Source of the DNA: Phycomyces nitens
Taxonomy: Eukaryota; Mucoromycota; Mucoromycetes; Mucorales; Phycomycetaceae
DNA length: 64,000 bases
Direction of reading: 5' to 3'
Assembly (NCBI GenBank): GCA_022702545.1
Contig: JAHRBC010000002.1
Span: 8,556,001-8,620,000 of the forward strand
Below, in pieces: positions 43,491-54,500 of this stretch. Positions within the stretch are counted from its first letter, which is position 1. Every line of letters begins with the position of its first letter. A program made the position numbers and the translations under genes. A model generated the notes under the pieces. It had not been told where the DNA came from. It made no database searches and saw nothing but the letters and a program-made list of their open reading frames with translations.

Positions 43491-44735
43491 ATGTCACTAG
43501 CAATGATCAAGTGTCCAGAGTTTAAGAGAGGAAAGGACCCAGAGCTATGGCTACGTCAGTATGAAAAGTATGCCACTCACAACAAATGGGACGATAGTAC
43601 CAAGCTTTTATGTGTTGAATCTTTCCTTCGAGGAAGTGTATTGAAATGGGCTGTTTATGAAGACTTTAAAACATGGAGCGATTTCAAGGATAATCTTTTC
43701 GGGGAATACGGCAAAAATATCGGTTTGAGAAAGACAGTTGATGCAATACTGTCCTACAAGATGAAACACAAGGAAACAGCTCGAAAGTATGCTTCAAGTT
43801 TTGAGAATCTACGCCAATCATACGAACACGAGAAGACTAAGTCTATCAAAAGAGCACAGGAAGACTTATCCGAAGAAGAGGAAGTTCAGGGCACTTCCAA
43901 GGACAAAAGAACAGTTAATTCTGCGATAGTTGCTGATCTCACTATTTCGGAACGAGGACTCATCAACGCATTCATCAAAGGAATAAAGTCCAAAACTATG
44001 AGGATGTATCTCAAAGACCAAAGACTGGAATCCATCAAGGAGGTCTATAGTCTCCTGAAGAAGTACACAGACTCAGACGATGAAAGCAATTCAGAGGATT
44101 CTGATTCTGATGACTCCTCTTGCCAAGAAGAAGAAGACTCTGAAGAGCAGGAAGATAGTTCTGAGGAGGAAGTAAAAAAAGCAACAAAATCAAAGAAAAC
44201 GAAGAAGCTTGCGAAGGAGAAAGAGACCAAGACTACTAAAAACAACAAAAATACAAAGTACAAAGTCAAGAACACGGACATCGAGATGCTGGTCCAAGGA
44301 TTCAAGGACATGACCCTAATGCTAGGAGAGTTAAAGAACTCTCGTGAACAACCAAGACCCAAGCCCAAGCCCAAGACTACTTTTACTTGTTATAATCATC
44401 GGCAAGAGGATCATATGGTTTCACATTGTACCAATCCTTGTGGTCTGTGTCAGGACTCAGTCCATAAGTATTATCAGTGTTCCCTTTACAAACCCAAAGC
44501 TCCAAAAGTCTCTGCAGCAATGCTAGTCGAAGGGGTTGACGAAGTTTTCCTTGGTGAAATGCGAAGAACTGATGAAATTGATATTGATGTCGATATGGAA
44601 CCAGTTCCTAAGAAATCTCAAGCATCTAAGATCGTCATTAGAAAATCGACTGGAGCAAGCTCTCACAAGGGTCCAGTGTCAGGAACTGATTCAAGCAGAC
44701 AAGGCAAGAGACAGAAACAGGAGGTTCAAGGATAA
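43491..44735 (+). pseudogene. gag: Gag of the second gypsy family, 3'-truncated
   Basis: A 414-codon frame from ATG 43491. The capsid-like region (about residues 1-130, with WLRQYEKYATH and FLRGSVLKWAV) is followed by a very acidic Ser/Asp/Glu stretch, a Lys-rich stretch and an aberrant Cys-His cluster (CYNHRQEDHMVSHC, then CGLCQDSVHKYYQC). The last 19 codons and the stop come from an inverted fragment of the chromovirus LTR inserted at 44677. The native C-terminus and all of pol are therefore missing. The remaining protein could still be translated. Confidence 0.85.
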
Positions 44736-44758
44736 GTTATTTAATAAAAGACATTGTT
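44677..44758 (-). repeat. Inverted fragment of the chromovirus LTR (82 bp)
   Basis: TGTCAGGAACTGATTCAAGC onward is the reverse complement of the LTR 3' end (compare 9647-9727). It runs to about ACATTGTT, then the match stops. Confidence 0.9.
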
Positions 44759-44994
44759 TATACACTGCAAAAATGGTGTTAAATCAATGATTAATTGTGG
44801 GGTGTTATTATCAATAACAGTATATGAAAAATTGCAACTCAGGGAAAATCCTTTGGTTAGTATCATTGACAGATATAAGCATGTCTTATTGGTTAGATAG
44901 ATTACGGAGTACCTGAAAGTAATAATAAAACTATAAGAACTGACAATAAACTACTGCTATTATATATTCTCTTTTGATATAAACCCAAAAAAAA

Positions 44995-47900
44995 ATGTTT
45001 GCCATTCCCAATGCTAATGAAGTTGAATGCCGATGCTCGAAATGTGTTTGCAATCCTGCTGGCTACATGATCACTGCCAAAAGAACTGCCAAGCGTCATG
45101 CTCAGAGTGACAAAGACAGAGAATTGGATAGAAATATCAATCGTAAATAAAATGGCTATTATATAGTGTGGGCTGTAATATTAATAATATTTTAAATAGT
45201 CTTGCCCGTCCAACAAAGCAGTGCTGATGTGGACATGGAAGCAATTCAATTTGAAGAGGACATTGAATGTACATAGTATTTTATTTTTTATACTCAATAT
45301 ACACTTTACTTATGCTCGGTTTCAATAGATGACAGTTACTCTAATGATGTGCCGTCATCCATGGAATATCCCGATGGGGTCTTACCTCTTTCAGCCAAAG
45401 ATTTTTTTGTAATAGATGAGCTCAATGAAGAATATTCATCCGAGCATGAATCATCTGATGAAGATGCCGAGGAAGAAGAGGCCGAGCAGAGTGAAGGTCA
45501 GCAATAAACAAAAATGTTGATAGTGCCTTTGAATAAAGAAAGATATTAATATTTAATTATTATTAATACTCACAGAGAGTTCAGCCAATCTTCCTGAAGA
45601 TCCATGGCACAGATTGATAGCCATTTTCCTTGTCATGTTTATTTCTTCCTTTGTTGTTGATGAGGGTGCCGTGATATTGATCTCTTTTATTAATGCAATC
45701 CTTGAGCATTATGGGGAAAGCTTCAGACTCCCAACAAGTATTCCCGGTTTAAAGACGATGACTGGGTATAGTGCTATGACAAGTGGTGTGTCAACATTTG
45801 TTGCTTGCAGTGATTGTCACACTTTGTATAAAAGCAATAGTGAAGTACCTACTTGTTGCACTGGAAAAAAGCTTGGCTGCCAGAACAAATGTGGAAACAG
45901 TCTGTTTAAGTCTGGAATTAGTAATGGATTGACTGCAAAGCGCACATTTGTGTATAACTCGCTGAAAACGGCCTTGGCAAAGCTTTTCAAGCGACCCAAT
46001 TTCGAAACTGCCATCAACATGTGGAATCGTGGTCCAAAGGTTCCTGGCACCATGTTTGATGTATATGACGGAAAGATGTGGAAGGAGTTTGTGGATGAGG
46101 ATGGCATGCAGTTTGTTGCTAGAGAGAGATCGTTGTTGCTGGCTCTTAACATCGATTGGTTCCAGCCTTTTGATGGGGTAACTTATTCTTGCGGTGCAAT
46201 ATATCTTACCATCAACAATTTGCCAAGAGACGAGCGCAATAAGATGGAAAACGTGATTCTCGTTGGGCTCATGCCAGGTCCCAAAGAAGCAAGCACAACC
46301 GAAATCAACAACTACCTGCGCCCCCTTGTTGATGAGCTCAAGGAGCTGTATACTGGTATCAAACTTGATACGTACAGTCGTTCTGGTGCTTTGGTTCGTG
46401 CTGCTCTGCTCATGGTTGCATGCGACATACCTGCTGCAAGAAAGACCTGTGGCTTCACTTCCCACAACAGCAGAAACGCATGTCATAAGTGCAATCGTCA
46501 CTTTTTCCGTTTTGAAGGGACCTCAATTGTTAACTATTCTGGATTCAACTCTTCAGAGTGGATTGGCTGCACAAAAGAGGAGAACCACCAGCATGCCATC
46601 ATGTGGAAAAATGCGAGAACTTTGGTGGAGAGAAAGCAGCTGGAAGTTGAGAATGGAGTGCGGTGGTCCGAGCTTCATAGACTCGCATATTTTGAACCAG
46701 TCAGGGCAACAATTGTAGACCCAATGCACAACCTTTTCCTTGGAACAGCCAAGCGAATGATGGAAAAGTGGATCCTGTGCGGTCATCTTGACGACAACGA
46801 CCTTTGTGAGATGCAAGTTGAGGCAAACACCATCATATTGCCTTCGGAATATGCCACTCTCACCACCAAAATTGCAAAGGGATTTCCATTCATGAAGGCA
46901 GATGAATGGAAATCATGGTGCTTGATTTACTCGCCTGTTGTGCTGAAGGGACGGTTGGAAGATGATCTGTTTGCCAACTGGATCGAGTTTGTTGATGCCT
47001 GCCGATTATTGACGAAGCCAACAATCAGTGAAGAAGAGATTGAGCTTGCTCATGGTAGTCTCGAGAGATTCTGCAGTGGGTGTGAAGAATTGTACGAGCA
47101 TGACGTCCTGTCTCCAAACATGCACCTTCACCTCCATTTGAAAGAGACAATCCAAGATTTCGGGCCCATTTATGGATATTGGTTGTTTAGCTTTGAACGC
47201 TACAACGGGCTTGTCAAAGGCTTTAACACCAATCGTAAAGCTGGTTTTGAGAAGACATACATGAATAAGTTCGTTCAAAGTGGTTCAAAAGGCGACTTTT
47301 ACCAAGCTCATCTCGCCACCATCACCAGCCCAACTCATCTTGCTCTGTTTAACAGACTGTCTCCCACCACTGTATTTGCGCCTCAGCAAAATAGGCTGTC
47401 GATTTTTTCTCTCCCTGCCTTTTTGGAATCAGCAATGAATCCAACAAAGCAAACGTTTGGCAATGAACCCCTCCCACCATCCGCCCTGCCATTGGTCTTG
47501 AAAACGCCAACAACAATGAGGAAGTCTGAGTACGACTGTCTTCTGAAGTACTACAAGATGGAGTATGCCGATGACAATCTTTGCAGTGCAAAGAACATCA
47601 TTAGAAGCGCAAACTTTGTTAATGACAGAATCCAGAAGTTTACCTCGATAAATCTTCTTGGACAAGTCTATAAAGGCAGTGAGGGGGCAAACGGAAGAGG
47701 TTCGTACATCCAGGCAATGTATATTGAGAAAAATGGTGATTCTGGGGAGATATACGCTGGTCGTATTAAATATCTTTTCGCCCACAATTTCTTGCCAATG
47801 CCTACTCCTGACAACTTTCTTGCGCGCCTTAATCCCCAGCATGTTTTTGCTTTTGTTGAGTGGTATTAAATCCCTTACCATCAACCAAGAATCAACCAGG

Positions 47901-48058
47901 GTATCGAGCTGTATAAGCCGACTTTCCAAAAGTACAACTATGATAACATTCTGCCCGTCCATTGCATCCTTTCGCCAATTGCAATCGGCAATCAAGCTTC
48001 TGGTCGTGGGGCAGCCAAAGTTCTTGTCATTCCCTTGCCTAGAAAGCTTTATGCTTAG
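44995..48058 (+). pseudogene. Plavaka-type (CACTA superfamily) transposase, four exons, one late stop
   Basis: Exons 44995-45142, 45200-45268, 45329-45496 and 45576 onward, all GT..AG and in frame. Exon 1 has a Cys-rich start (ECRCSKCVCNP). The main exon has a second Cys cluster (CSDCHTLYK..CCTGKKLGC), then LNIDWFQPFD, CDIPAARKTCGF, IVDPMHNLFLG and LFSFERYNG, which fit the D, D and E regions of Plavaka transposases. TAA at 47867-47869 follows FVEWY. However, 62 further codons up to TAG 48056-48058 remain in frame and match the C-terminus of the second copy at 63796-63999 (VLVIPLPRKLYA against MLVIPLPKKMYA). Without the late stop the protein would be about 955 aa. It converges on the accessory gene 122 bp further on. 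Confidence 0.87.
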
Positions 48059-48180
48059 ACTTCTTTTTCATTTTTTCTATTATTATTATTATCTTTCACT
48101 ATCTTATATAAAACATACAATACTTGTGTATTCAAAACAATATTAATGAAAGTATAGGAATGAGAGATGCAAGTAATTGT
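48059..48180. other. 122-bp spacer between convergent genes
   Basis: AT-rich; it separates the transposase stop from the accessory-gene stop. The second unit has about 132 bp in the same place once its 8-kb insertion is removed. Confidence 0.7.
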
Positions 48181-50698
48181 TTATTCACGTTTTGTCCATG
48201 CGGGCATTTTGGCTACTAAGCCACGAGGAATTGCTTTTGATACAACTACGTGATGGCGAGCCTTCAGCTGGCCCGCTCTCTTTCCCAAATCACTTATTGC
48301 AAGAGTATCGAGAAAGTCAAAGAACTCATTCAACTATCCAAATACAGACTCCTAATGTGCCCGTTTGGTCAGTTTCAACTCCGCCATAGTTAAAGAAGTA
48401 CATCACTTTTTATTAACACCTAATAGTGCTCAAAGAAATATTGTTGGAACGTAATAAATGAGGAGGACAAACCTTGATAGACGAAGATAAATGTCATAAA
48501 AATAATAGTATATTTCAATAAGGTATATGACCACCACGCTTCTTTCTAACTTCAGAGACCCGATTCTTGATACTCAGGCAATATTTCATACAAGTTTCGT
48601 GTGAGATATTTGCCCACTCTTCTACTAAAGCTGCCTCTAACTGGGACAGAGTAGTGGGGAGAGGTCTTCTATCTCTGACTCTGTTGTCAAGATGACTCCA
48701 AATATTTTCAATTGGATTGAGATCTGGACTTTTTGCAGGCCATGGCAAAACTGCAACATCATTCTCTTCTTTCCACTCTATTGCCAGTTTACTCTTATGC
48801 GGGGTAGCATTATCTTCTTGCAGAATATAGTCCGTAGTGTCTATATCAGATAAACCATAAATGAATGGCAGATAGTGTTCTCTCAAGGTGGCAACATATC
48901 TTTCTTTTGTCATGTTACCATCCAAGATTACAAGAGGTCCGACACCTCCTGCCCAAATGCATCCCCATACTGAGACAGAGCCACCATAACCTTGGACTTT
49001 TGGCACCAGGCAGTCATCGTCATACTTTTCATTGGGCTCTATCCAGACATGCTGCTTTCCACCTTTCTGAAAAAGAGTGAACTTTGATTCATCACTCCAG
49101 ATGACAGATGCCCATTCATCATCCCAGTCATTTCTTTCAAGTGCCCATTTATAACGGGCAGTCTTATGCTCTTTGTCAAGTAGAGGCTTAGATACGGCAA
49201 TACACGAATGAAGATCCAAATCGTGAAGATATTTCCGAACAGTAGATTGACTAATGGAGATGTCATGCAATTCCTCAACATCACGCGTAATCTTGGCTAA
49301 TGTCATATGCCTGTTTTTTTTGGCACATAACTTCAAATAACGCAATGCTCGTGGAGTTAGCTTCTTAGGAGGTCGAGGATGCTTCTTGTCTTTGTAGGTT
49401 CCCTCTTTCTCAAATTTCAAGATTATACGGCTCACAGTTGATTGGGGAATGCCCTCTTCACGAGAAATATCCCTAGTGCTACGTCCTTCCTTGTGTCTTC
49501 CAATAATGATTCATTTTTCAAAATCTGATGCCTTGTAGTAGGTCTTGTGAGGTTTAGCTTCATTGTTCTTTGGCATGGTGATTGTATTGATTATAGAGAT
49601 TGTGGGATTAAAAGAGAAAAAAAATAAGCAAAGATGTGCTTGCATGGAAAATTCTGACCGGAGTTATAAGTGACCCAAAACGAGCCTGAGGCGCCTGTAA
49701 AAGTGGAAATATATGTTATAGCTACCTCATCACTTCGCCAGCTTGGGCGAAGCACTGTTACAGTTGTGTCTGTATCACTTTCGTCATCAGACATGACATC
49801 TCTATAAAAGAAGCCACTGTAGTCTCTCCCAAACTTTTCGATGGAGGCGACCTTGTGTTTGGCAAATGTTCTCTTCCGTCTCTTGAAGAGCTAAAAAATA
49901 TAATGATAAATATATTTATGTTTCTCTTATTTTTTATAGAGCCACCTACGTCTGTCTTGCGATTGCCTCTTCTGTTTGCCTCTTTTTTTGCTAGTTTGCC
50001 TTCCAACGAGAGCTTGCTGTTGGCCATGCAGTTGTAATAGTTATTAACTATCATACCACACAGTTCTTTTGTCGGAACAAAGGCAGACTCACTCTGGCCA
50101 CGCAGATACACTAACAAGTCATCTGCCACACCCTTGTTGACCTCATCAGACAACACAACACTGACATCCCAAGTCATCTTTGCGTCATTCTCACTTATTT
50201 TTTGGGGATCATCAGTGTTGAGATTCATGTTTCTGAGGCGATCACGAATGAGTTTCTAGTTTATATTGATTAATAATGATTCAAGCAGTGTTTACTTTTA
50301 ATATTTACTGAGATCTTTGGGTTTCTGCTATTGCCAACAACATCTTGCAGTTGGATCTCAAAATTACCACTCTGGATAGCCTGTGGACCGGCCAACTGAG
50401 GAGCTTCTTGTCTCTTCATTGCATCCATGACAAGACTATCCACGGAAGTCATCATCTTGCTTCCACTATCCTTGAGTGTGCCGACATCATTGCACATGGT
50501 TGTCATTTTTTTATCCAAGGTGGACAAGAGGTTGACTATGTTATCAACTTCCTCTCTGGAAACCCCAACAACATCTTGTCTAGGAGCAAGAGAAGGACGA
50601 ACAGGTCCTACACGGCCATTGGTGACAGTATTGATCAATGGTCTGGACATTGATCCATTTGCAGATGCATTTCTGGCGGTATTGATTCTTGGTGCCAT
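48181..50698 (-). CDS. Plavaka-unit accessory protein, copy 1, 337 aa (four exons)
   Basis: Exons 50698-50309, 50255-49950, 49890-49726 and 48333-48181; all introns are phase 0 with GT..AG ends. Exon 1 encodes a probable coiled coil (VDNIVNLLSTLDKKMTTM). Exon 2 (102 codons, the same size as in copy 2) has TWDVSV and a basic end. Exon 3 has MSDDES and LRPSWRSDE. Exon 4 has NEFFDFLDTL and MPAWTKRE. Exons 2-4 match 54827-55615 throughout at the protein level. Intron 3 contains a whole Tc1 element. The function is unknown: coiled coil plus basic region suggests an oligomeric DNA-binding partner of the neighbouring transposase. No stop interrupts the exons. Confidence 0.78.
48345..49697 (-). mobile_element. 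Tc1/mariner element in intron 3 of the accessory gene
   Basis: The ends CAGGCGCCTCAGGCTCG and CAGACTCCTAATGTGCC head an imperfect inverted repeat of about 40 bp that ends at AACTCCG on both sides. TA lies at 48343-48344 and 49698-49699. The insertion ends ten bases from the splice acceptor of exon 4 and is on the same strand as its host gene. Confidence 0.87.
48515..49576 (-). pseudogene. Tc1-type transposase, one premature stop, 353 codons
   Basis: Start ATG 49576 (MPKNNEAKPHK). TGA at 49512-49514 interrupts after 20 or so codons, within the first helix-turn-helix. A CGA-to-TGA change would explain it. The rest is open. It has helix-turn-helix segments (RSTRDISREEGIPQSTVSRI), a basic GRPR-like region (HPRPPKKLT), and a DD34E core: WSDESKFTLF, LQEDNATPHKS and SPDLNPIENIWSHL. 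An internal start could give a protein from residue 48 on, lacking part of the DNA-binding domain. Confidence 0.9.
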
Positions 50699-50737
50699 TT
50701 TCTTAATTATTCAATAAATAAATTAGTACGAGCTTCG

Positions 50738-50775
50738 CTCCCCCCCCCCCCCCCCCCGAAGGGAGGGGGGCCCTC
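50738..50775. repeat. C18 homopolymer with GC-rich inverted neighbour
   Basis: GCTTCGCTCC runs into eighteen or so C, then GAAGGGAGGGGGGCCC. CTTCGCTCCC and the following GAAGGGAGG could fold, and the G-rich strand could form a G-quadruplex. It lies about 40 bp upstream of the accessory-gene start. The exact length may be unreliable. Confidence 0.6.
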
Positions 50776-50867
50776 TCAGCCTATGTTTAAGAAAGAATAT
50801 CTTCTTACTACCGGATGTTAGACTATACTATGTTTTACTGCATAGCTTTAATAACTAATTCCAGCAG

Positions 50868-50912
50868 TTTGGTTCAGTCGTAGACTTCACAACTAATAGG
50901 TCTACTGGTATA
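50868..50912 (-). repeat. Single diverged unit of the 43-bp satellite
   Basis: GGTTCAGTCGTAGACTTCAC matches, inverted, the unit core of 37550-38160, and the flank ACTAATAGGTCTACTGGT matches the terminal unit there. Confidence 0.75.
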
Positions 50913-50996
50913 TATATTTAAGATAAAAAAGGCGATTGATAAGATAATTTTATTATTATATAGGTAGAGAAACAATAGAGCTAATAAGAAGTATGA

Positions 50997-52580
50997 TTAC
51001 ACAAATCGGGAAACTTCTTTGAATACAATGTTTTTTGTTTGACATGTTTGAGGGTGTATAGAGCCTGCAGTTGGGATAGTGGGGCTTTCACTTGTATCAA
51101 TCATCACTCTAATAGAGTTCAAGTTACGCACCCGTGATAGAGCTACATACAGCTGGCCATGAGAGAACACTGGACATGGCAGGTATACACCAATCTTGTC
51201 TAATGTTTGACCCTGTGCTTTGTTGATCGTCATACTAAATGCTAGGCGAAGAGGGAACTGGGTCCGGTTGAATGGAATTTGCCCTTCAGTGCTTGATAGG
51301 CTTAGTTTAATCCTTGGGATAAAGGCATCTTTGCCTGCAAATGTTCCGTTCAGAATCTTCCCTTTGATGACATATCGATCAAGTGATTCGCAGATTAAAC
51401 GGGTTCCATTGCATTGTCAGAAACCACCAATCGGATTCCTGAAACAATACAATCAGATTCATATCTATGTATTGCTCTCAAAGAACCAATATCATTAATG
51501 AAACATAACTATGTTTCATTCTGCAACAACACTAATCTCTTCTTAATTGTCTCAAACATAGCTAGAACTAAAAAGTATATAAATGACCTTAGAGCTTGAT
51601 CAATAGAAAGATCAAGCGAACAACATCTTTAATAAAGGAATCTTTCTATAACTCTCTGCCTGTTTCTCCTGTCCTATTCCTTGTATAGATAGGTTCCTGA
51701 CATGCATAGTCCATTTGCCGGATCCAAATTTCTTAGAAGCATTACTGGACATCCAACCTTGAGCTTCAATTTATGAAGAGGAAGACTTGAGGACTCGAAT
51801 GAATTGAGAAACTCAATGGGGTATGAAACCTGGTCTTCTTCTGATTGCCCTTCATCAATGCTGCGGTATTCAACCAATTGGCCAGGAAATGACTCCAAAA
51901 GAATATCATTTATCTTTCTGACATCTGAGTTCTTGGGAGTAAGAATTGCATGGCCAGCAAGAAACTCATTACTGGGATTAGCAGAGTGTAGGTCTGGGAA
52001 GATCTTACTTGTCAGATTGTAAAGATTGGAGCCTTTTTCTATCATCGACTCTGGGAGCTGAATGGTCTCAGCATCACCAAGTGTGGCCTCACGCCCTTCT
52101 CCAACCTGCAAAAGGTAATCTGCAAAATCTTGCAATTGGGTTGCCTGGTTTGGGTCAGTAGATTGAGCTACACGCATGTTTGTAGTCAAGCGGAGAGATT
52201 TGACATGTTGCCAGACAGGAGAACGGTTGATACATTGATCCACAATCTGACTTCTCGTTCCACCAGGAATCACAGGAAGTACTTGCCTAAAGTCTCCTCC
52301 AAAGACAATAAGCTTTCCACCGAAAGGAACTTGAGACAATTCTTGGTCTTCCAGCCGCATTATATCCCTGAACATTCTGTCTACAGCTTCAAAGACATGA
52401 CGGCTAACCATGGATGCCTCATCCCATACAATCAACTTTGCCATCTTCAGAAGTTTTCCAGCAGATGATCGGGGTGTAATTGAACATGTTGACGTGGCAT
52501 CAACTCTAAGTGGAATCTTAAAGCGTGAGTGGGCAGTTCTTCCACCATTCAGCAGCAACGCCGCACACTGGAAAAATGGG
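50997..52580 (-). pseudogene. PIF1/Helitron-type helicase, 5'-truncated and split by a solo LTR
   Basis: Coding runs 52580-51708, then a 288-bp LTR, then 51414-50997. The first part has LLNGGRTAHSRFKIPL, LIVWDEASMVSRH (Walker B-like DEAS), FGGDFRQVLPV and LTTNMRV. The second has PRIKLSLS, TINKAQGQTL and HGQLYVALSRV. These are the conserved helicase motifs of PIF1-like enzymes and of Helitron Rep-helicases, where GGRTAHSRF is common. The Walker A region and everything upstream are missing. Without the LTR and one copy of its target duplication the two parts join in frame (NGLC-NGT). Neither a Rep domain nor Helitron ends were seen, so either origin is possible. Confidence 0.87.
51415..51702 (+). 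mobile_element. Solo LTR (288 bp) in the helicase gene, TSD TGCAT
   Basis: It begins TGTCAGAAACC and ends TTCCTGACA. It is flanked by TGCAT at 51410-51414 and 51703-51707. It has the same length as the chromovirus LTR and shares its right half, including AGCTTGATC..GATCAAGCGAACAAC, but the left half is diverged, so it is a related subfamily. Confidence 0.9.
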
Positions 52581-52599
52581 TCTGAATACTCATGTGTAA

Positions 52600-54500
52600 A
52601 AGTGCGGTTACTAAGGGGTAAAATTAAGATTTATTAGATACGCTGTATGGGTTTCTGTATGTGCCAAAGCCAAGTTTTACACAATGAGTTATGACCTGGT
52701 TTCTGCATGAGTATTTACTTCATGGGCTGACCAAGTGGGGGTTGTTAGTATGAGCAGGTCATTAATTTGACCTGATGTACAGAATAAAAGTCTATTTGAA
52801 ACCAAGTTTCGTTGTTGTACACTCTTTATATAAGAGGAAAGTTGAAAGCAAAAGAACCTCTTGACATGATTAAAATCCGATTATACTCAGGTGGATTGAA
52901 GGCTTTCTTAATTTTTAACCAATATTTGAAGGCTATTACTGTGTAATCAAGCATTGAATGCTCCCCCATTATTTTATATCCCGTACTTATTAGGTTGTTT
53001 ATGGTTTATATTTGTGTTTATTGGAAAGAATAGAATGGTTCTATACACGAGTTCTAATACTATTACTGTCTATCCTTGCCGCTTCTACCGGCCTACTTGA
53101 TACTACTTGGATCGGGTGCTTCTCTACTGAACAATACCTGAAAATAAGGTCCGACGGCGATTTGGGTGGTTGCGGTAGTGTTCTTATATAATAAAGGTAG
53201 TATTAGTGACATATATTCAAGAGTGCGGGTATTGTTCAAGATGCGAGATATATTATACTTACATTGTAAGGGATGGACAAGAATGGACAAAGAGGGGCTG
53301 AGTTGTGCGGCATGGCATCTTGTATGATTAGATTGACTAGAGATGTGGTAAAATAAATTAATATGGGTGAATTGAGTGATAAAATAATTAATTTACATAC
53401 CAGAAGCAGAGTTGGCGATTAAAGTAGAGGGATGGTATATGGCGGCCAACAATAGCTTCTTATTAAGAGTATAAAAAATTATTAGTAAATAGCCAGAATA
53501 ATATTATGGAAAAGCACAAAGACCAAGAAACAGCATTAACATTATGATAACCAGTCGTAGATGATGAGGGAGGCAGATGGGGTAGACAGTGATGGTGGCG
53601 GCCTATTGTAGAATAAGAAACGTTAGAAAAGAAAATTATTATTTTTTTGATACAAAAAGATTTTTTTTACCATAGCACCAATGACGATACCATATAATAG
53701 ACCATGCCAGTAGAGGAGGTCTATAAGATCAAAAGAGATAGTCAGAATAAATATATAAAAAAGTATAAAAGCTAAAAGACAGCATTACCATTATGATGAC
53801 AGTTGTAGATGATAGAAGACGCAGATGGGGTATAGGGTGATTGATGGCGGCGGCCTATAGGAGAATAAGAAGCATTAGAGAAAAAAAAAGTTTGACACGA
53901 AAATATTTTTTTACACTGGGACTGATGACGTTATCATATAATAGGCTATGAAAGTGGAAGAGGTCTATAAAATAGAAAGAGAGAATCAGAATAGTTTGCA
54001 AGATGGCACCGGCACATTTAACTGACCATGATTAGTTTGGAGGAGCAATGCAGGCAGGATGTATTGGATGAGTGCGTGTTTATAAAGAAGCCGCCAATTT
54101 TTTAGTCTAAAGAGGTGTAAAAAAGAAAGAGAAAATAGGCGCGGATATAAGGAAACAAGAGAAAGGAAAAAAGGCTAAAAAGAAAAAAAAATACAAGGAT
54201 ATATAATTTGAAACAGAGACAGAATAGGTGTAATGGATAGAGTCCAAAAGCAATAATGGTGCCGTTCATTAATGTGTACAAGAAGTCTTTTTGGATTTAT
54301 AAATAAAGCTGTCTTTACTAATATATAATCTGTATTTTATATTATTAAATCCTTTTGACCAACTTGTTCACTCTTCCCACTCAAATCCGATTTTTCTATC
54401 TATCTGTCTCTTGTGCGTTTTAAGTAAAAGATATGTTTAACCTTAAAGTAGTAAACGAGTATTAAATATTGTGTATTTTTGATATAATTTATAATAGAAA
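52600..54500. other. Gene-free AT-rich interval with tandem duplications
   Basis: No coding sequence was recognised. 53400-53990 holds a diverged tandem repeat of about 248 bp, described separately. A second open frame at 54443-54781 is only antisense to the accessory gene. Confidence 0.5.
53400..53990. repeat. Diverged tandem repeat, unit about 248 bp
   Basis: CAGCATTA(A/C)CATTATGAT at 53531 and 53780, and CATATAATAG(A/G)C(C/T)ATG at about 53691 and 53936, each recur about 247-249 bp apart. Also repeated are GCAGATGGGGTA and GGCGGCCTAT. Two full units and a partial third. Confidence 0.75.

Noticed and set aside
48177..48389. 70-codon plus-strand frame after the Plavaka transposase
   Set aside because: It is antisense to exon 4 of the accessory gene and to the Tc1 terminal repeat.
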